Of a stretch of DNA of 64,000 nt, positions 32,400 through 43,240 are shown in pieces. How positions within the stretch are numbered: position 1 is the stretch's first letter; each line of letters begins with the position of its first letter. Below the pieces are notes generated by a model. That model worked only from the letters and a program-made list of their open reading frames with translations, did no database searches and was not told where the DNA came from. A program made the translations under genes and the position numbers. Origin of the DNA: Tricholoma matsutake (Eukaryota > Basidiomycota > Agaricomycetes > Agaricales > Tricholomataceae); contig AP026538.1 in NCBI GenBank assembly GCA_026075535.2, forward strand, positions 11,718,001 through 11,782,000, written 5' to 3'.

Positions 32400-33990
32400 C
32401 GGTGCGGAAGCCATGGGATCATGCAATTGAGATGAAGCCAGGGTTTGTGCTGAAGAAGTCGAAGGTATATCCATTATCTCCGATGGAACAAGAAGAAGTG
32501 GATGCATTCCTGAAGGAGCAATTGCGCAAAGGATACATATGACCTTCAAAATTGCTGCAGACGTCACCAATATTCTTCGTGCCAAAGAAAGACCAAAGAA
32601 AGAGGATGTGTACAGATTATAGGTATCTGAATGAGTGGACAGTGAAGAATGCATACCCCCTGCCATTGATCTCAGAAATAATTGACAAGGTGGGAAATGC
32701 CAAGGTCTTTACAAAATTGGATTTACGATGGGGATACAACAATGTGCAAATAAAGAAAGGAGATGAGTGGAAGGCTGCATTTGCCACGTGTCAAGGATCC
32801 TTCGAGCCGCTTGTCATGTTTTTTGGGATGACTAATAGTGTTAAGGGCGAAGCCTCAACCACTCAATCTAGTCATTGTTGTTCGACGAGGTGCTTCCTTG
32901 ACGAGTCGTTCGGCACTAGTCTTACTCGGAGCATCCGACATAAGATAGGTAGTGCACTCTAGCAGGGCTTCTGCATAGAGTCGTTCAGGTTCACGCACTA
33001 AGGGGCTTCCTTAGTGGTTTCGAGTAAGTTTGCGAGTTGCAAGCTAAGGCTGTTGATTGCCTAGATCTAAACTAAGGACATCCCTACTACAAGTTGCAGT
33101 ACTTATACTAGAAGGGAGGTCCTTATCATCCAATCGGAAAGGTAGATGTGTATCAATGTAATAATAGAAACAATAGGCCTCATGCCTTGCATGAGGCATC
33201 CGATGTCACAGAGTGCTGCAGCGCAGCATGTCAGGGAACAATAAGAGATAAGCCTCATGCCTAGCATGAGGCATCTGATGTCACGGATCCGATGTCAAGG
33301 ACATGCTGCAGCACAGCATGTCGATCGTGAGAGTCCGATGTCACGGACCTCGTGTCAAGGGGGCTGTCATATCACAGCATGTGTGGGAGTGGGTTTGGGT
33401 GCATGGAGTCACCATGCATCAAGGGTGCCTTCCACGGGAAGGGGATCAAATGCATGCAGTCAGCATGCGTCGTGTGTGTGTCTGATGTCAAGGATATGCC
33501 CTAGGCATGAATCAAGAGGTGCCTCCTGTCTGGAGGGGATCATCGGGTGCATCGGGTTCCATGAGTTACAAGGAAAATTGTAACAAATAGTCCCCCGACC
33601 TTTAAAAATATGATGAACAACATTTTCAACGATGTCATAGACAAAGGCATGGTAATAATATTTATTGACAACATTCTGATATTTACGGAGGATGAAGAGA
33701 ATCATGAGGCAATAGTGCAGGAGGTGTTACGGAGGTTGGCAGAGAATGATCTATTTTTAAAACCGGAGAAGTGTGTGTTTGGGGCAAGCGAGATCGAGTT
33801 CCTAGGATTATTGATCAGCCCTGACGGGATCAAAATGGATCTAATCAAGGTACAGGCAATCACAGATTGGCCTGCACCCACCTGTGTCAAGGAGGTTCAA
33901 GCCTTCTTGGGACTCACAAATTACTATTGTCGCTTTGTGCACAATTTTTCTAAAATTGCCGCACCCTTACATAACCTTACGTGAAAGGGA
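32400..33990 (+). pseudogene. Reverse transcriptase, chromovirus B, split by solo LTR
   Basis: N-terminal half 32400-32838: AIEMKPGFV, a TGA where A has Arg (GYIRPS), [28 protein letters not shown]. After the 747-bp solo LTR and 5-bp duplication (33586-33590) the frame resumes at 33591 with the PPTF-equivalent region, the active-site box FIDNILIF (A has FIDD), and the thumb region to 33984. The Asp-to-Asn change in the box is GAC to AAC. RNase H follows after a TGA near 33982. Confidence 0.92.
32839..33585 (+). repeat. Solo LTR G inside reverse transcriptase of B
   Basis: 747 bp, termini TGTTA...TAACA, perfect 5-bp TSD AATAG (32834-32838 and 33586-33590). Removing it and one TSD restores the RT frame. 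The interior has repeated GCATGAGGCAT, GATGTCA and CTGCAGC(G/A)CAGCATG units between 33180 and 33400. No other copy is in the window. Orientation is arbitrary because no internal region is present. Confidence 0.95.
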
Positions 33991-33993
33991 GTA

Positions 33994-34490
33994 GTGTGGA
34001 GGTGGGGAGAGCAGCAGCAGACAGCATTTGAGGAGTTGAAAAGGAAGTTTGTAGAGGGGCCAATATTAGCCCCAGTGGATTTCACACACCCTTTACCAGT
34101 GGAATCCGATGCGTCCGACTTTGCTACTGGAGCGGTATTATCAATGCTGTGCAAAGATGACAAATGGCATCCTTGTGCATATTTGTCCCAAGGGTTGAAT
34201 GATGTAGAGAGGAATTATGATGTACATGACAAAGAGAAGTTGGGAATAATACGAGCATTGGAGGCATGGAGGCATTATTTGGAGGGATGTACGCATCAGA
34301 TTGAGATCTGGATGGATCATCAAAATCTGCAATACTTCATGTCCGCTAAAAAGCTTAATCGCAGGCAAGCGCATTGGGCACTATTCCTATCACGCTTCAA
34401 TTATCACTTAGTTCACAAGGCGGGAAGCTGAATGAGGAAAGCAGATGCATTATCCAGATGTATTGATCATAAAAGGGGGGTGGAGGAGGA
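33994..34490 (+). pseudogene. RNase H, chromovirus B
   Basis: Frame 33994-34431: VESDASDFATGAVLS, the Glu-containing CAYLSQGLNDVERNY, EIWMDHQNLQYF, then a TGA at 34429, and ADALSRCIDHKRG to about 34490. More intact than in A. Confidence 0.92.
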
Positions 34491-34499
34491 CAATAAGAA

Positions 34500-35640
34500 T
34501 GTTACCTTGCTCAAACCCGAGTACTTTTGCATTTGCACTATGCATCAAGGGCATCTATTAATAGATAGCTCGGAAACAGAAATGTTGTCTAAAATTAGAC
34601 AATGTTCAGAAATGGACAATGAAGTAGTGGAAGCCGTGAAAGCTCTGAAGGGAGAGAAGAAAGGTAATATTAGAGGAGATGAATGGGCTGAGGAACAAGG
34701 GTTGGTGTTGTTTTGAGGAAAAGTGTATGTACCGAAGGATCAGGATTTGTGAAGGGAGATCATCCAGTTACATCATCATATGCTGACTGCCAGACACCCA
34801 GGAAGATGGAAGACATTGGAATTAGTAATGAGAAATTATTGGTGGCCCGGAATTTCAAAGTATGTGTTGGGGTATGTGGATGGATGTGATACGTGCATGA
34901 GGGGGAAGAAATCTCCAGAGAAACCTGCAGGAAAATTAATGCCAAACCCTATACCTAAAGCACTGTGGTGAGATATATCTGTGGATTTTATTACTGGATT
35001 ACCCAAAGCTCAAGGGTACGATGCAATATTCATAGTATGTGACTGCTTCACAAAGGAGGTCCATATTATTCCTACTACTACAGAAACCTCATCATTGGGC
35101 TTGGTGCGCCTCTATCTAAATCAGGTATGGCGGTTACATGGGTTACCTGATACTGTTATCTCCGATCGCGGACCACAATTCGCTTCCGCGTTTATGTGAG
35201 AACTGAACAACATATTGGGGATTCAAACTAAATTATCTATGGCATATCACCCACAGACTGATGGGCAGACAGAGATAATGAATCAGGAGTTGGAGCAGTA
35301 CCTACATATGTTTGTCAACTACCAACAAACTGACTGGCCCGAATGGCTGGCAATTGCCAAATTTTCCCACAATAACAAATTCCATTCAGCTACTCGTATG
35401 TCACCCTTTTTCGCGAATTATGGACATCATCCTCGCATGGGAGTAGAACCCAGAAAGGAAGTCAAAGTACAGTTGGTAGAAGACTTTGTATCTAAGATGC
35501 AAAAGGTACAAGAGGAAGCAGAGGCGGCATTGAAGAAAGCATATGATGACATGACGCAACACGCAGATTGTACTCGAGTGCATGCTCCAGAGTACAAAGT
35601 TGGTGACTTGGTATGGCTAAGTACCAAGGACCTAAATATT
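34500..35640 (+). pseudogene. Integrase, chromovirus B
   Basis: Zinc-binding region: HHHMLTARHPGR (34770-34805) and CDTCMRGKK. Catalytic core: VDFITGLPKAQG (34981), VISDRGPQFASAF (35155), and HPQTDGQTEIMNQE (35250-35290). These give D, D and E, with residues visible in 34981-35290. Stops at 34714, 34750 and 35197 interrupt it. Frame 35215-36126 then runs to the chromodomain. Confidence 0.93.
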
Positions 35641-36126
35641 CCACGACCTTTGAGGAAACTTACGGAGAAACAAGTTGGCCCATACGTGATCTCTAAAGTG
35701 ATCTCACCTAATGCAGTAGTACTAAAATTACCCCAATCATTCAAGATTGATCCCGAGATTAATGTATCCCACCTACGCCCTTACTGCCCACCCACTATTC
35801 CTGGCCAACAAACTACTCTGCAACCTCCGATAATAGTAGAAGGTGCTGCAGAATACGTAGTTAAAGAAATTCTAGACTCACATCTTCGACGGAACAGATT
35901 GGAGTTCTTAATAAAGTGGAAAAACTATACCAACAAAAATAATCTGTGGGAACCCAAAGAGAATTGTAAGCGAACGCATAATGCAATCGCCCAATTCTTT
36001 AAGCATAATCCAAATGCTCCGCGTTGCATTGCGAGAATGGTGTATGAGGGGATGAAATTCCGGCCTTACCAAAATTTCACAGAGGGGACAAACATAATAT
36101 TTTCTTGCCTGGAAGTCGAGGCATAA
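35641..36126 (+). pseudogene. Integrase C-terminus and chromodomain, chromovirus B
   Basis: Continuous with the 303-residue frame from 35215. GPYVISKVISPN and INVSHLRPYCPP form the post-core region. The chromodomain follows with FLIKWKNY, NLWEPKENC and AIAQFFKHNP, then a tail ending SCLEVEA and TAA. Domain type and position are standard for fungal chromoviruses. Confidence 0.95.
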
Positions 36127-36137
36127 AAGGGGGGTAA
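36124..36137 (+). other. Polypurine tract, chromovirus B
   Basis: AAAAGGGGGGTAA lies directly before the 3' LTR start TGTTAGG at 36138; the same tract is at the equivalent place in A. Confidence 0.8.
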
Positions 36138-36539
36138 TGTTAGGAAACCACCCCATTACCTAATAAAATTTCATTTTTATTCTATTATGTCGAATTACGC
36201 TACATGATGCCAAATGATGCTACACTTTGATAGCATGAGAATTTTATTTCACATGCATCAATATGTACATGCATGTATGAGCACATTGGTAACAACAATG
36301 TACAGTATATGTAACATAGTATATAAACCTTAAATATACACCTAGGAGACCCCAGTTGTGTTCTCTTAGGTATTCCACCTATGCTTTTGGTGTGAAAGGC
36401 CTTTGTCAACAAACTCACCTCTTAATAACCCCTCGCATCAAAACCATCAATTTCCCCATCACAAGTGTGGATCCCACCCCCTTCTTGTAGAGAGAACCCA
36501 CACAGTCTTAGCTAGCAGATAGTGGGTGTTGCCCTAACA
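36138..36539 (+). repeat. 3' LTR of chromovirus B
   Basis: 402 bp, TGTTA...TAACA. The outer flank GCAGG at 36540-36544 is the original TSD of B, whose partner is now at 11972-11976 in reverse complement. Confidence 0.95.
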
Positions 36540-36704
36540 GCAGGCATACGACAAACAGATGTCCAATGCTGGAGCTCCCAAGTCTACCACAAAGGTCCCT
36601 GTTACCATGAAGGACAACACTGGTTGTGCATTCACTGTCATGATTGATTCTGCTGCTATGAACACAGCTGAGACAATTCTGGGAGAATTTGCTAGTCTGG
36701 CTTA
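36540..36704 (+). pseudogene. Copia gag continuation
   Basis: The frame beginning at the TSD reads AYDKQMSNAGAP and then CAFTVMIDSAAMN before the foldback element. It continues in frame the gag that ends at 11972 on the other strand. It probably covers the region between the zinc knuckle and protease. After the foldback only a few codons (YEAGLVSAYL) continue to a TAG, so the copia frame dies here. Confidence 0.75.
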
Positions 36705-37264
36705 ATTTCTCCTTTCTGAAATATAGTTAGAAATTCTTTGCAAAATATTATATTTGAGACTAAATTTCTACAAACAGAAATTCAAAAAATTACCCATTAG
36801 AAATATACTTTGAAAATCAATATTTCTGGTTAAATTTCTCATGACATTTCAGTGTAGATACTGGAAGTATTTCTGTAAGGTGATGTTTAACTTATCAATT
36901 GCCTGAAAGGCTTTCAGAAATTAGATCAGAGAGTTTCATTTTCTGGTCATGCTTTCTGATCTGTAAAATTCACAGACTTTGACCAACCAGAAAGAAATTC
37001 TTTTATGGATCAGAAAGCATGACCAGAAAATAAAACTTTCTGATCTAATTTCTGAAAGCCTTTCAGGCAATTGATAAGTTAAACATCACCTTACAGAAAT
37101 ACTTCCAGTATCTACACTGAAATGTCATGAGAAATTTAATCAGAAATATTGATTTTCAAAGTATATTTCTAATGGGTAATTTTTTGAATTTCTGTTTGTA
37201 GAAATTTAGTCTCAAATATAATATTTTGCAAAGAATTTCTAACTATATTTCAGAAAGGAGAAAT
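36705..37264. mobile_element. Foldback MITE L
   Basis: 560 bp that is almost entirely one inverted repeat: left arm 36705-36961, right arm 37008-37264 (257 bp each), with only a few mismatches by eye and a 46-bp loop. Ends ATTTCTCCTTTC/GAAAGGAGAAAT, flanked by TA on both sides (36703-36704, 37265-37266). No gene. TA flanks suggest a Tc1/mariner-like mobiliser, but TA is a weak signature in AT-rich DNA. Confidence 0.88.
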
Positions 37265-37265
37265 T

Positions 37266-37560
37266 ATGAGGCTGGCCTTGTGTCAGCTTACCTGTAGTGA
37301 GGGACATCCCATCATCCATAGCCAATGCCACTCTATTGATTCATATGTTTTGTCTGCTGGCACAAATCCTTATGTATCAACAACAGACTGGATTCAGAAT
37401 TACAATGAAGATTCATGCCTTTTGTGTGAAGAATGCAATCAGTGCCTTCAGTGCACATACTCATTTTCAAGAATTCCAGATTTAATTGTATTTGAGTTTG
37501 AAGGCAAGGATATATGTATAGATCCAGAGGTAACAATTACCTGCAGAGATAATCAATCTC
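37266..37560 (+). pseudogene. Cys-rich ORF fragment
   Basis: A frame with CLLCEECNQCLQC (four spaced Cys pairs) followed by SRIPDLIVFEFEGKDI and ITCRDN. The Cys cluster plus the hydrophobic strand pattern recalls ubiquitin-protease-like or zinc-ribbon domains carried by some fungal transposons, but I cannot assign it. Its end is fused with the truncated gag of gypsy C2, so the last residues of the open frame are not part of it. Confidence 0.4.
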
Positions 37561-37599
37561 ACACATCCCTTATCAAAGATAAAGGATACCATTGTCTGG

Positions 37600-40000
37600 G
37601 GTAACCCTGACAACAGTTGGGTTTTGATCGCAAACCAATCTGGGGCCCTAATCATTCTGGTAGCATATCACTCCAGTTTGTGATAGTAACTCATTACTCC
37701 TTCAATGGAGTCATACTTCACCTTTGAGAAATGATCAGCAGCATCATGGGTGGCATTGTCATGGATGAACCAGTCATATAGACCGGTAATCACATTCTTG
37801 AATTTCCAATGGACCTTGTGATTGTCAAGAACCGTTCCTCGCCCGATTGGAACCCACATCCATCCAACTCTTTTCCGCATGTTGAACATGACTTTTGTCT
37901 ACACCTCCCGATTTCATTCCCGGCCGCCTTGCGATGCCCACGCTGCTGTGCATCAGGCCGCCTTGTACAGCATCCACGGCTGCCTTTCCAAGGCTGCCAT
38001 CTCTATTGCAAATTCAACTACGGATTCCTGTGCGGCCTCCACTAGGTAATTTATCTACACAGTCGAGACACTGCCGCAGTTCCCGTTTCCGTCCCGCTTT
38101 TATTCTGGACTCTAGTATTTAAGTTTAGCTAGTTTCACCTTGTATTCCTCAGTTCGTATATTGACATAGACTCGACCTTAAACTTGTCAATCTAAATCTC
38201 CTTCTACTCCTACCTCTGTCCTCTAAGAGTCTGAACTCCATTTGACTCGACCTCTAGTCTCCCTCTGAAGTTCTAACCTCATCTGAACTTAACCTAAGTC
38301 CCTCTGTACTCCTTCCCGCATTTACCTGCACTTTTCCATTCCTACTTCCAAACCTCCAACTTGAAATTAGGACACCAGATGAGGTGAAGGGTGCAGCTTC
38401 TTACAAGCTGAAGCCAAGTCCTTTCTGTTTCCCCTCCCGCCGGATCTGCATCGACCCAACAACCTCCCATACATAACACCCGCAGTGTCTGATCGGATTC
38501 CGATGCACCCTCCTGATCAGTTCTTAACAGTGATGGTATACCCCATCAACATTGTCCTCAAACCAGGTCAATGCTATTCATCCCAGTATACTCTATCCTT
38601 TCAGTGTCAAGGTCTGGACCACTTATCTTGCTCACCCTAAGGAGAGCATTCAACCATCACTCAAACACCTTCATGTCAGAGCTTCCTCCATAAGCTGAAG
38701 GATTCGGTACTTGGGGTCCATTTTTCCGTTCTGGGAGGGACTCCACAGTTGCAGACACCTTGTTATCAATCTGCTGGTGAAATTTGGAGTGGATCACCTT
38801 CAAATACTTGGAAGGTCGACGATTGCCTTTGTCTCGATAGGAATTGAGCTCACCAACATGCCCCTGATGATGGGAACATGTATCAGTATGAGCTCCCACA
38901 GAAGGGGTCTCCCTGAGAGGGGTAGGCCCTGAGTTCATCCTCAACCTTGACTGAGGCTGAGAATTGGGTCATAGGAGGCTGAGCTCCTCAATATCATCCT
39001 CCTCCTCGCTAGGGGGAGAGTATCTTCATCATCACTATTGCTTCCAGGGGTATCATCCCTTCCTCCCTTCCCCTGCTGGGGGCCCCCAGGAGCCAGGGTT
39101 TGTGATGGCTCCCTATAAGGGGTGGCCTCCTCGAAGGGAAATCCTTCAGAATCGAACTGAATACCCTGGTCAGGAATATTGGTGTGCTGTCCCTCATGGA
39201 TAGCCTCATTTCAAAATCATTGCAGGGCCACCTTGCTGGCACCATCGTAGTGCACCATTTCTTTTTGGCACGGTTTGGTTAGCAGGTGTCCCATCTCAGG
39301 TTACTGAGCTTCCTGGGGGGTGAGGAACTCATGGATTTGACTCCTCACAATGGGGAGTGTCTCATGCTCGACCATCAGTTTCACGATGAAGCTGATTGTA
39401 AAAACCCAGAGCCAAGGCCTTGAGCTCCTCTTGAGATGAGAGGGGTCATAGCTGGGTTGGTCCAGGTGACCATGGACAAGGTCATGGGCCAAGGAGGCAA
39501 ACTGGGCTGCTTGTGTCTCCTCCCTTCCAGGGGAGGAGTTCTTTTCTGGCTTCTTCTCCTCTTTTTGTTTTCATCTTTTCCCCTCATCCATGGGGGGAGG
39601 CAAAGGTGATTGCACTGGTCCCGGAGACGAGTATGTGGAATTTTGGTGTGGCAATATGAATTCACAAGCATTGGGTGATGCAAGAGCCTGGGGTGTGTTC
39701 TCTGGGGTTTGAGGACCCAGAGAAGGGGGAGGAGAAAGAGAGCTGGAACTCTCCCTTGGTCCTTGGTTCAATGTTTTTGACATTGAATCTTCTTCTACTT
39801 CTTCAATGACACCCAATGGATTCCCATCCACTGGGTCTAAGAGTTTGCTGCCAGGGGGTTCGGTGTCTGAACCACTCTTCTGTTTTGCATGGGTTGTCCA
39901 ACTCTTCTTCACCTTGGTGGAAGACATGGCAGGTGTCATTTTTGAGAAGGATGGAGAACTGAATTTGGTCATGGATCACAAGGGCTAAATGAACTGTTGC
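37600..40000 (-). pseudogene. Gag, gypsy C2, with nested solo LTR
   Basis: N-terminal Ser/Pro-rich part 39972-39571 (MTKFSSPSFSKM..., PPSLGPQTPEN), a middle part 39492-39301, KFHQQIDNKVSATVESLP at 38790-38740, and the gag core GLYDWFIHDNATHD at 37790-37740. Several frame changes and stops separate them. It is an independent copy of the gag at 22429-25322, useful for reconstructing ancestral boundaries. Confidence 0.85.
37823..38529 (+). repeat. Solo LTR F, copy 2, in gag of gypsy C2
   Basis: 707 bp, TGTCAAGAAC...TTCTTAACA, perfect TSD GTGAT (37818-37822 and 38530-38534). Orientation is opposite to its host gag. The insertion point differs from copy 1, so the two are independent insertions into related gag genes. 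Confidence 0.93.
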
Positions 40001-40106
40001 TGGTGGCATCAGGGTCAAATTTGATGTTATGGCATGAGTTGATGTTCCTGAAGCATGAAGTCAAGCAGAAAGATATTTTATATATGAGTTTGAATGTTCA
40101 AAAAAG

Positions 40107-40305
40107 TGTAGTAAACAGAGGGTACTTGACTGAGATCACCTGCAGCAAGAACATGAATAATGTATATATTTTGCATAGGGTAAAAAAGTCCCTTTCTTAC
40201 TATGGACTGGTTCCCTTATAAAGGAACCAGTGGCTTATGAACACAAGTATGGTACATAATTGTAAAGATATATAAAGCTCTAGGCCACAGGCCCAGATCA
40301 CTACA
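40107..40305 (-). repeat. 5' LTR of gypsy C2
   Basis: 199 bp, plus-strand ends TGTAGT...ACTACA, related to 22095-22276, including the TATA-like CCCTTATAAAGG stretch. The leader beyond it (minus strand CTTTTTTGAACA) matches C1. Confidence 0.88.
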
Positions 40306-40727
40306 CTTATGGCTATTTGGAATTGGGATATACCCAACTGGAACTGACATTCAGAATGTTCACAGTAGCCATTTTTCGCTTCATTTTTCACATCATTTTT
40401 CGGTCCATTCTGATCATTCTTCTGCCACACACCCAAAAATGATCCAAAAAGGAAGCCAAAAATGAGCCAAAAATGGCTACTGTGAACAACCCTATTGGTA
40501 CGTGGTGATAATTTGAGTTCATCAGTGATCGCTGAAAATCCATGCTATCACAAATGTACCAAGCATTTTGACATAAAACATCATTTTATCCGTGATCAGA
40601 TCAAAACTGAAACTATTCAGATCAAGTATTGTCCCACAGGCAAAATGGCCACAGATATACTAACAAAAGTGTTACCAAGGCAACCTTTCAAGTACCACCA
40701 TGACACTCTCGGTGTATCCTCCACTTG
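40306..40727 (+). pseudogene. Copia RT-RNase H C-terminus, interrupted by a MITE
   Basis: The frame LELGYTQLELT (40319-40351) is cut by MITE J (40352-40494) and resumes at 40495 as LVRGDNLSS. It continues with the copia RNase H end HFDIKHHFIRD, KYCPTGKMATDIL and TKVLPRQPF, to a TGA at 40726-40728. The next bases (GAGGGGGAG) are a polypurine tract beside the LTR. The upstream part of the element is replaced by the gypsy C2 insertion. Confidence 0.9.
40352..40494. mobile_element. MITE J, copy 2
   Basis: Ends TGTTCACAGTAGCCATTTTT and AAAAATGGCTACTGTGAACA (inverted), plus CCCTA at the right. About 143 bp. It interrupts the copia RNase H frame. The left end is slightly altered relative to copy 1 (14273-14668). 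The TSD is not clear. Confidence 0.7.
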
Positions 40728-40735
40728 AGGGGGAG

Positions 40736-40953
40736 TGTTGAGGACTCGGAAGTGGTCCATGCATGGCAAGTGGAGGTCCTTGTAATGTTAGACATTACTC
40801 TTAGTATAAAAGCTGAGATCAAACTTTAATACAATAGAATATTCCTGCACACCTATTCCCATGCTCTGTCATTGTGTGAACCTATTTTCAGCTTCCAGCA
40901 TATCTACTTGTACTTTGCATGTTACACACCCTCACACTAGTCATATCTCAACA
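40736..40953 (+). repeat. 3' LTR of copia element
   Basis: 218 bp, TGTTGAGGACT...ATCTCAACA, following directly on a polypurine tract. TATAAAAGC box near 40806. Not the same family as the copia LTR at 13020-13574. Confidence 0.85.
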
Positions 40954-41480
40954 GATACGATGCTCAACACATGTGCTGCAGTCCATGACACACTTTGAAC
41001 CCAACACCTCAGGAGTGAGATCACATGAAAGGATGTAATTAACCACACAGCCAAACTAGCTTATATTGGATGTGGTAATATTAGTATTTATTACAGTTCT
41101 GTAAAATTTTAACCAAAAAAAATTCTATTACTTGAAACAAGGGGGTGGTAGGATGGGAATCTCAAACCAGATGTAGGAGGGGTCCTGTTGGAGGCTGGAT
41201 TTTTTTTTTTTCAACCATGGTGAAAATGATGCCTCTAGGTGTTGTTGAGTGCTAGTTTGTCATGGTCAGGGTCCTGGAACAACCAAATAGCATATATTAC
41301 ACATATTATCTATTACTACAGTAGTATTCCACCAGATGTCCAAACTGAGTGTACCAAGGGGGTTCCAGGAAAAAAATTAAGCATATCAGGTTGAATTTCT
41401 TTTTTAACAACCTCAAGCAGGGAACTAACTAACAGCCATGGGAGAATATTTCCTAATAAGGAAATATATCAACACCCTTT
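40954..41480. other. No gene recognised
   Basis: AT-rich stretch with a poly-T run at 41199-41210. No element boundary recognised. Confidence 0.4.
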
Positions 41481-41481
41481 A

Positions 41482-42386
41482 TTACATTACCCTCGCTGTT
41501 GCCTTCTCCTGTGTCTCACCATTTCTGCTCACCTCACATGCCTCACAGGCCCAACCACTAATGCAATAGTCAAGCTTTATGGGAGTCCATGCACTGCAGA
41601 TGGTACTAGGCACCCTTTCAGTATCTGCTGCTTTGTTTTGTAGCAATCTGTACATTGACCCATCCTGCACCTAATGATGCTCCTGCTGCTTGATATTTCT
41701 TCATGTGTCATGGCCTCACCACATGTAGATACCTCTAGGATAGCCTGCAAGTCTTGGGTTTTTTGCTTTTGTCCTATCCATGTTGCTGGACTATCAAGCA
41801 CAAACTGGTGGTCATCTGTTGGTTCGATCATGTTCAATGAAGATGTGGCTATCTCTGGCATTGATGGGTCTTGTAGCAGAGAACTTGGAGAAGCTGGGTC
41901 AGATTCAGCTGGTTGGGTTTGAGCTGGTGTTGATGAGAACTGAGATTGTGGTGAGTGCCATTGATCATAATCCATGTTGCACTCATCGCTAAGCCCCTGT
42001 TCTGGAATTTTGTCTAAAGCTTCCCCTTCTGAATCTTCAGGATCTCTTGAGACACCCTCTGGCAAGTCGCTCCCCAGATGTCTTCATTGGATCTATCATG
42101 CTCAGCGACATCCCACCAGTGAGTACTCAGCAACAGAGTGAATGTGGGAAACATGCCACAAGGTGAGCTGTGATCTATGCACTTCCAAAATGATTAACAA
42201 TGTTGATTTATCCTTTTTAGACCTGCACACTTTCTTTTCTTTATGGCAATTCTCCCAAACTTCTTTTAGTAACCGCTTCTCAGTGCTTGTAATCTGCTGA
42301 ACATTGGACGATGGGCTGGATGATATTGATGAACAAGAAATTGAGCACATGTAGACTTTGAAGTTGATTTGTTCACTCATTTCCAC
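41482..42386 (-). pseudogene. Decayed gene with PHD-like C-terminus
   Basis: Frame 42065-41577 has an acidic, Ser/Pro-rich part, then a better conserved region (EVSTCGEAMTHEEI, IIRCRMGQCTDCY). An overlapping frame near 41560-41490 has CISGWACEACE. Together the Cys spacing and the WxCxxC ending resemble a degenerate PHD-type zinc finger at the C-terminus of a larger protein. Frame 42386-42102 (EKRLLKEVWENCHKE) may be an upstream exon. Such tails occur in some fungal transposase-like proteins; no firm assignment. Confidence 0.4.
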
Positions 42387-42389
42387 TTT

Positions 42390-42998
42390 TTAAGGTAGAA
42401 TTTTGCAAATAGGGGACTGTCGCAAGGTTTTTGCACATCAGTTGCAGTTGTGACCAGCTCTGAGGCTTAATATTATGTGACTTTCAAAAACTTTTTGATG
42501 GGGTTGGGTGGGGACTAACTAACCATCCTGATATGGTAATTTCAAACTCCTAAACCCCCTTGGAGTGTTCATAAATTCAAAGTTAAAATAACTCTTGTAA
42601 GTATGCTAGAACTTATACTACCCAGTGAGGATGCTGCCAATGAATACTGATCACCGATGGATGTCCTTGGCAACCTGGTCGGTGACATCCTTCCAGTCAT
42701 CACTGTTCTTGACAGGCCAGAGATCTTATCAGGTTTGGTTCCCACGCAGTTGATACAAACATACTCATGCTTCAAGATGTCATCCCTGCTAGTTGTATTG
42801 TTGTGGATGCATTAACAATGATTGTGGTGCCTGTCTCATGGCCCTGGTGTCACCTTTGTCATCATGTGCCACAGGGCTATGAGCACCCCAGTTGCCTGCC
42901 TGTTTTGAGATGCAGGGCGGTGAAAGGTAGTTACATGGAGGTAGGTAGTGCATACCTCACTTGTAGTATCCCACTCCACAGGCCTATCTAATCTAACA
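42390..42998. other. No gene recognised
   Basis: Several short frames on both strands, none coherent. Confidence 0.35.
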
Positions 42999-43240
42999 TA
43001 ATCATTACAGTACCAGAGTGTGGGAACTCTTTTTCTGCTGATCAATAAATACCAGAAAAAATGTATAATGGCCGGGGGGATTGGTAGATCATATTTGCCA
43101 GGTTACGAGTCTATTCAACAAGTGGTTCTTGTTAAATAAAATGATCTGAGTTCATGATAAGTAAGTATTGGTTTAAATTGTTGTAGATAGAATACCTAAG
43201 TGTTTAATATCATTCCAGGGGGAATTTGAAGGGTAGTTAG
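42999..43240. repeat. Direct repeat, copy 1
   Basis: About 240 bp starting near ATCATTACAG and ending near GGGGGAATTTGAAG. Repeated in the same orientation at 43456-43697 with scattered substitutions. The spacer (43241-43455) is unrelated. No gene. Confidence 0.85.

Larger units (their letters stand above)
29568..36539 (+). mobile_element. Gypsy chromovirus B, decayed, with nested solo LTR
   Basis: Complete element of the same family as A, on the plus strand: LTR 29568-29969, gag, protease, RT split by a solo LTR, RNase H, integrase, chromodomain, LTR 36138-36539. About 6.2 kb without the insertion. Flanks CCTGG (29563-29567) and GCAGG (36540-36544) do not match each other but match those of A after inversion. 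It originally inserted into a copia gag gene. Confidence 0.95.
37565..40305 (-). mobile_element. Gypsy C2, truncated copy of family C
   Basis: Minus-strand 5' LTR (40107-40305), leader and gag, related to 22095-24870 of C1. The element stops near 37565, in the part equivalent to 24890, with no pol. It carries solo LTR F (copy 2). Its LTR abuts the copia gene at 40306, so it inserted into that gene; the far TSD is lost by truncation. Confidence 0.88.

Noticed and set aside
33180..33400. GATGTCA/GCATG repeats as a CRISPR-like array
   Set aside because: Irregular spacing, inside a eukaryotic solo LTR with TSD.
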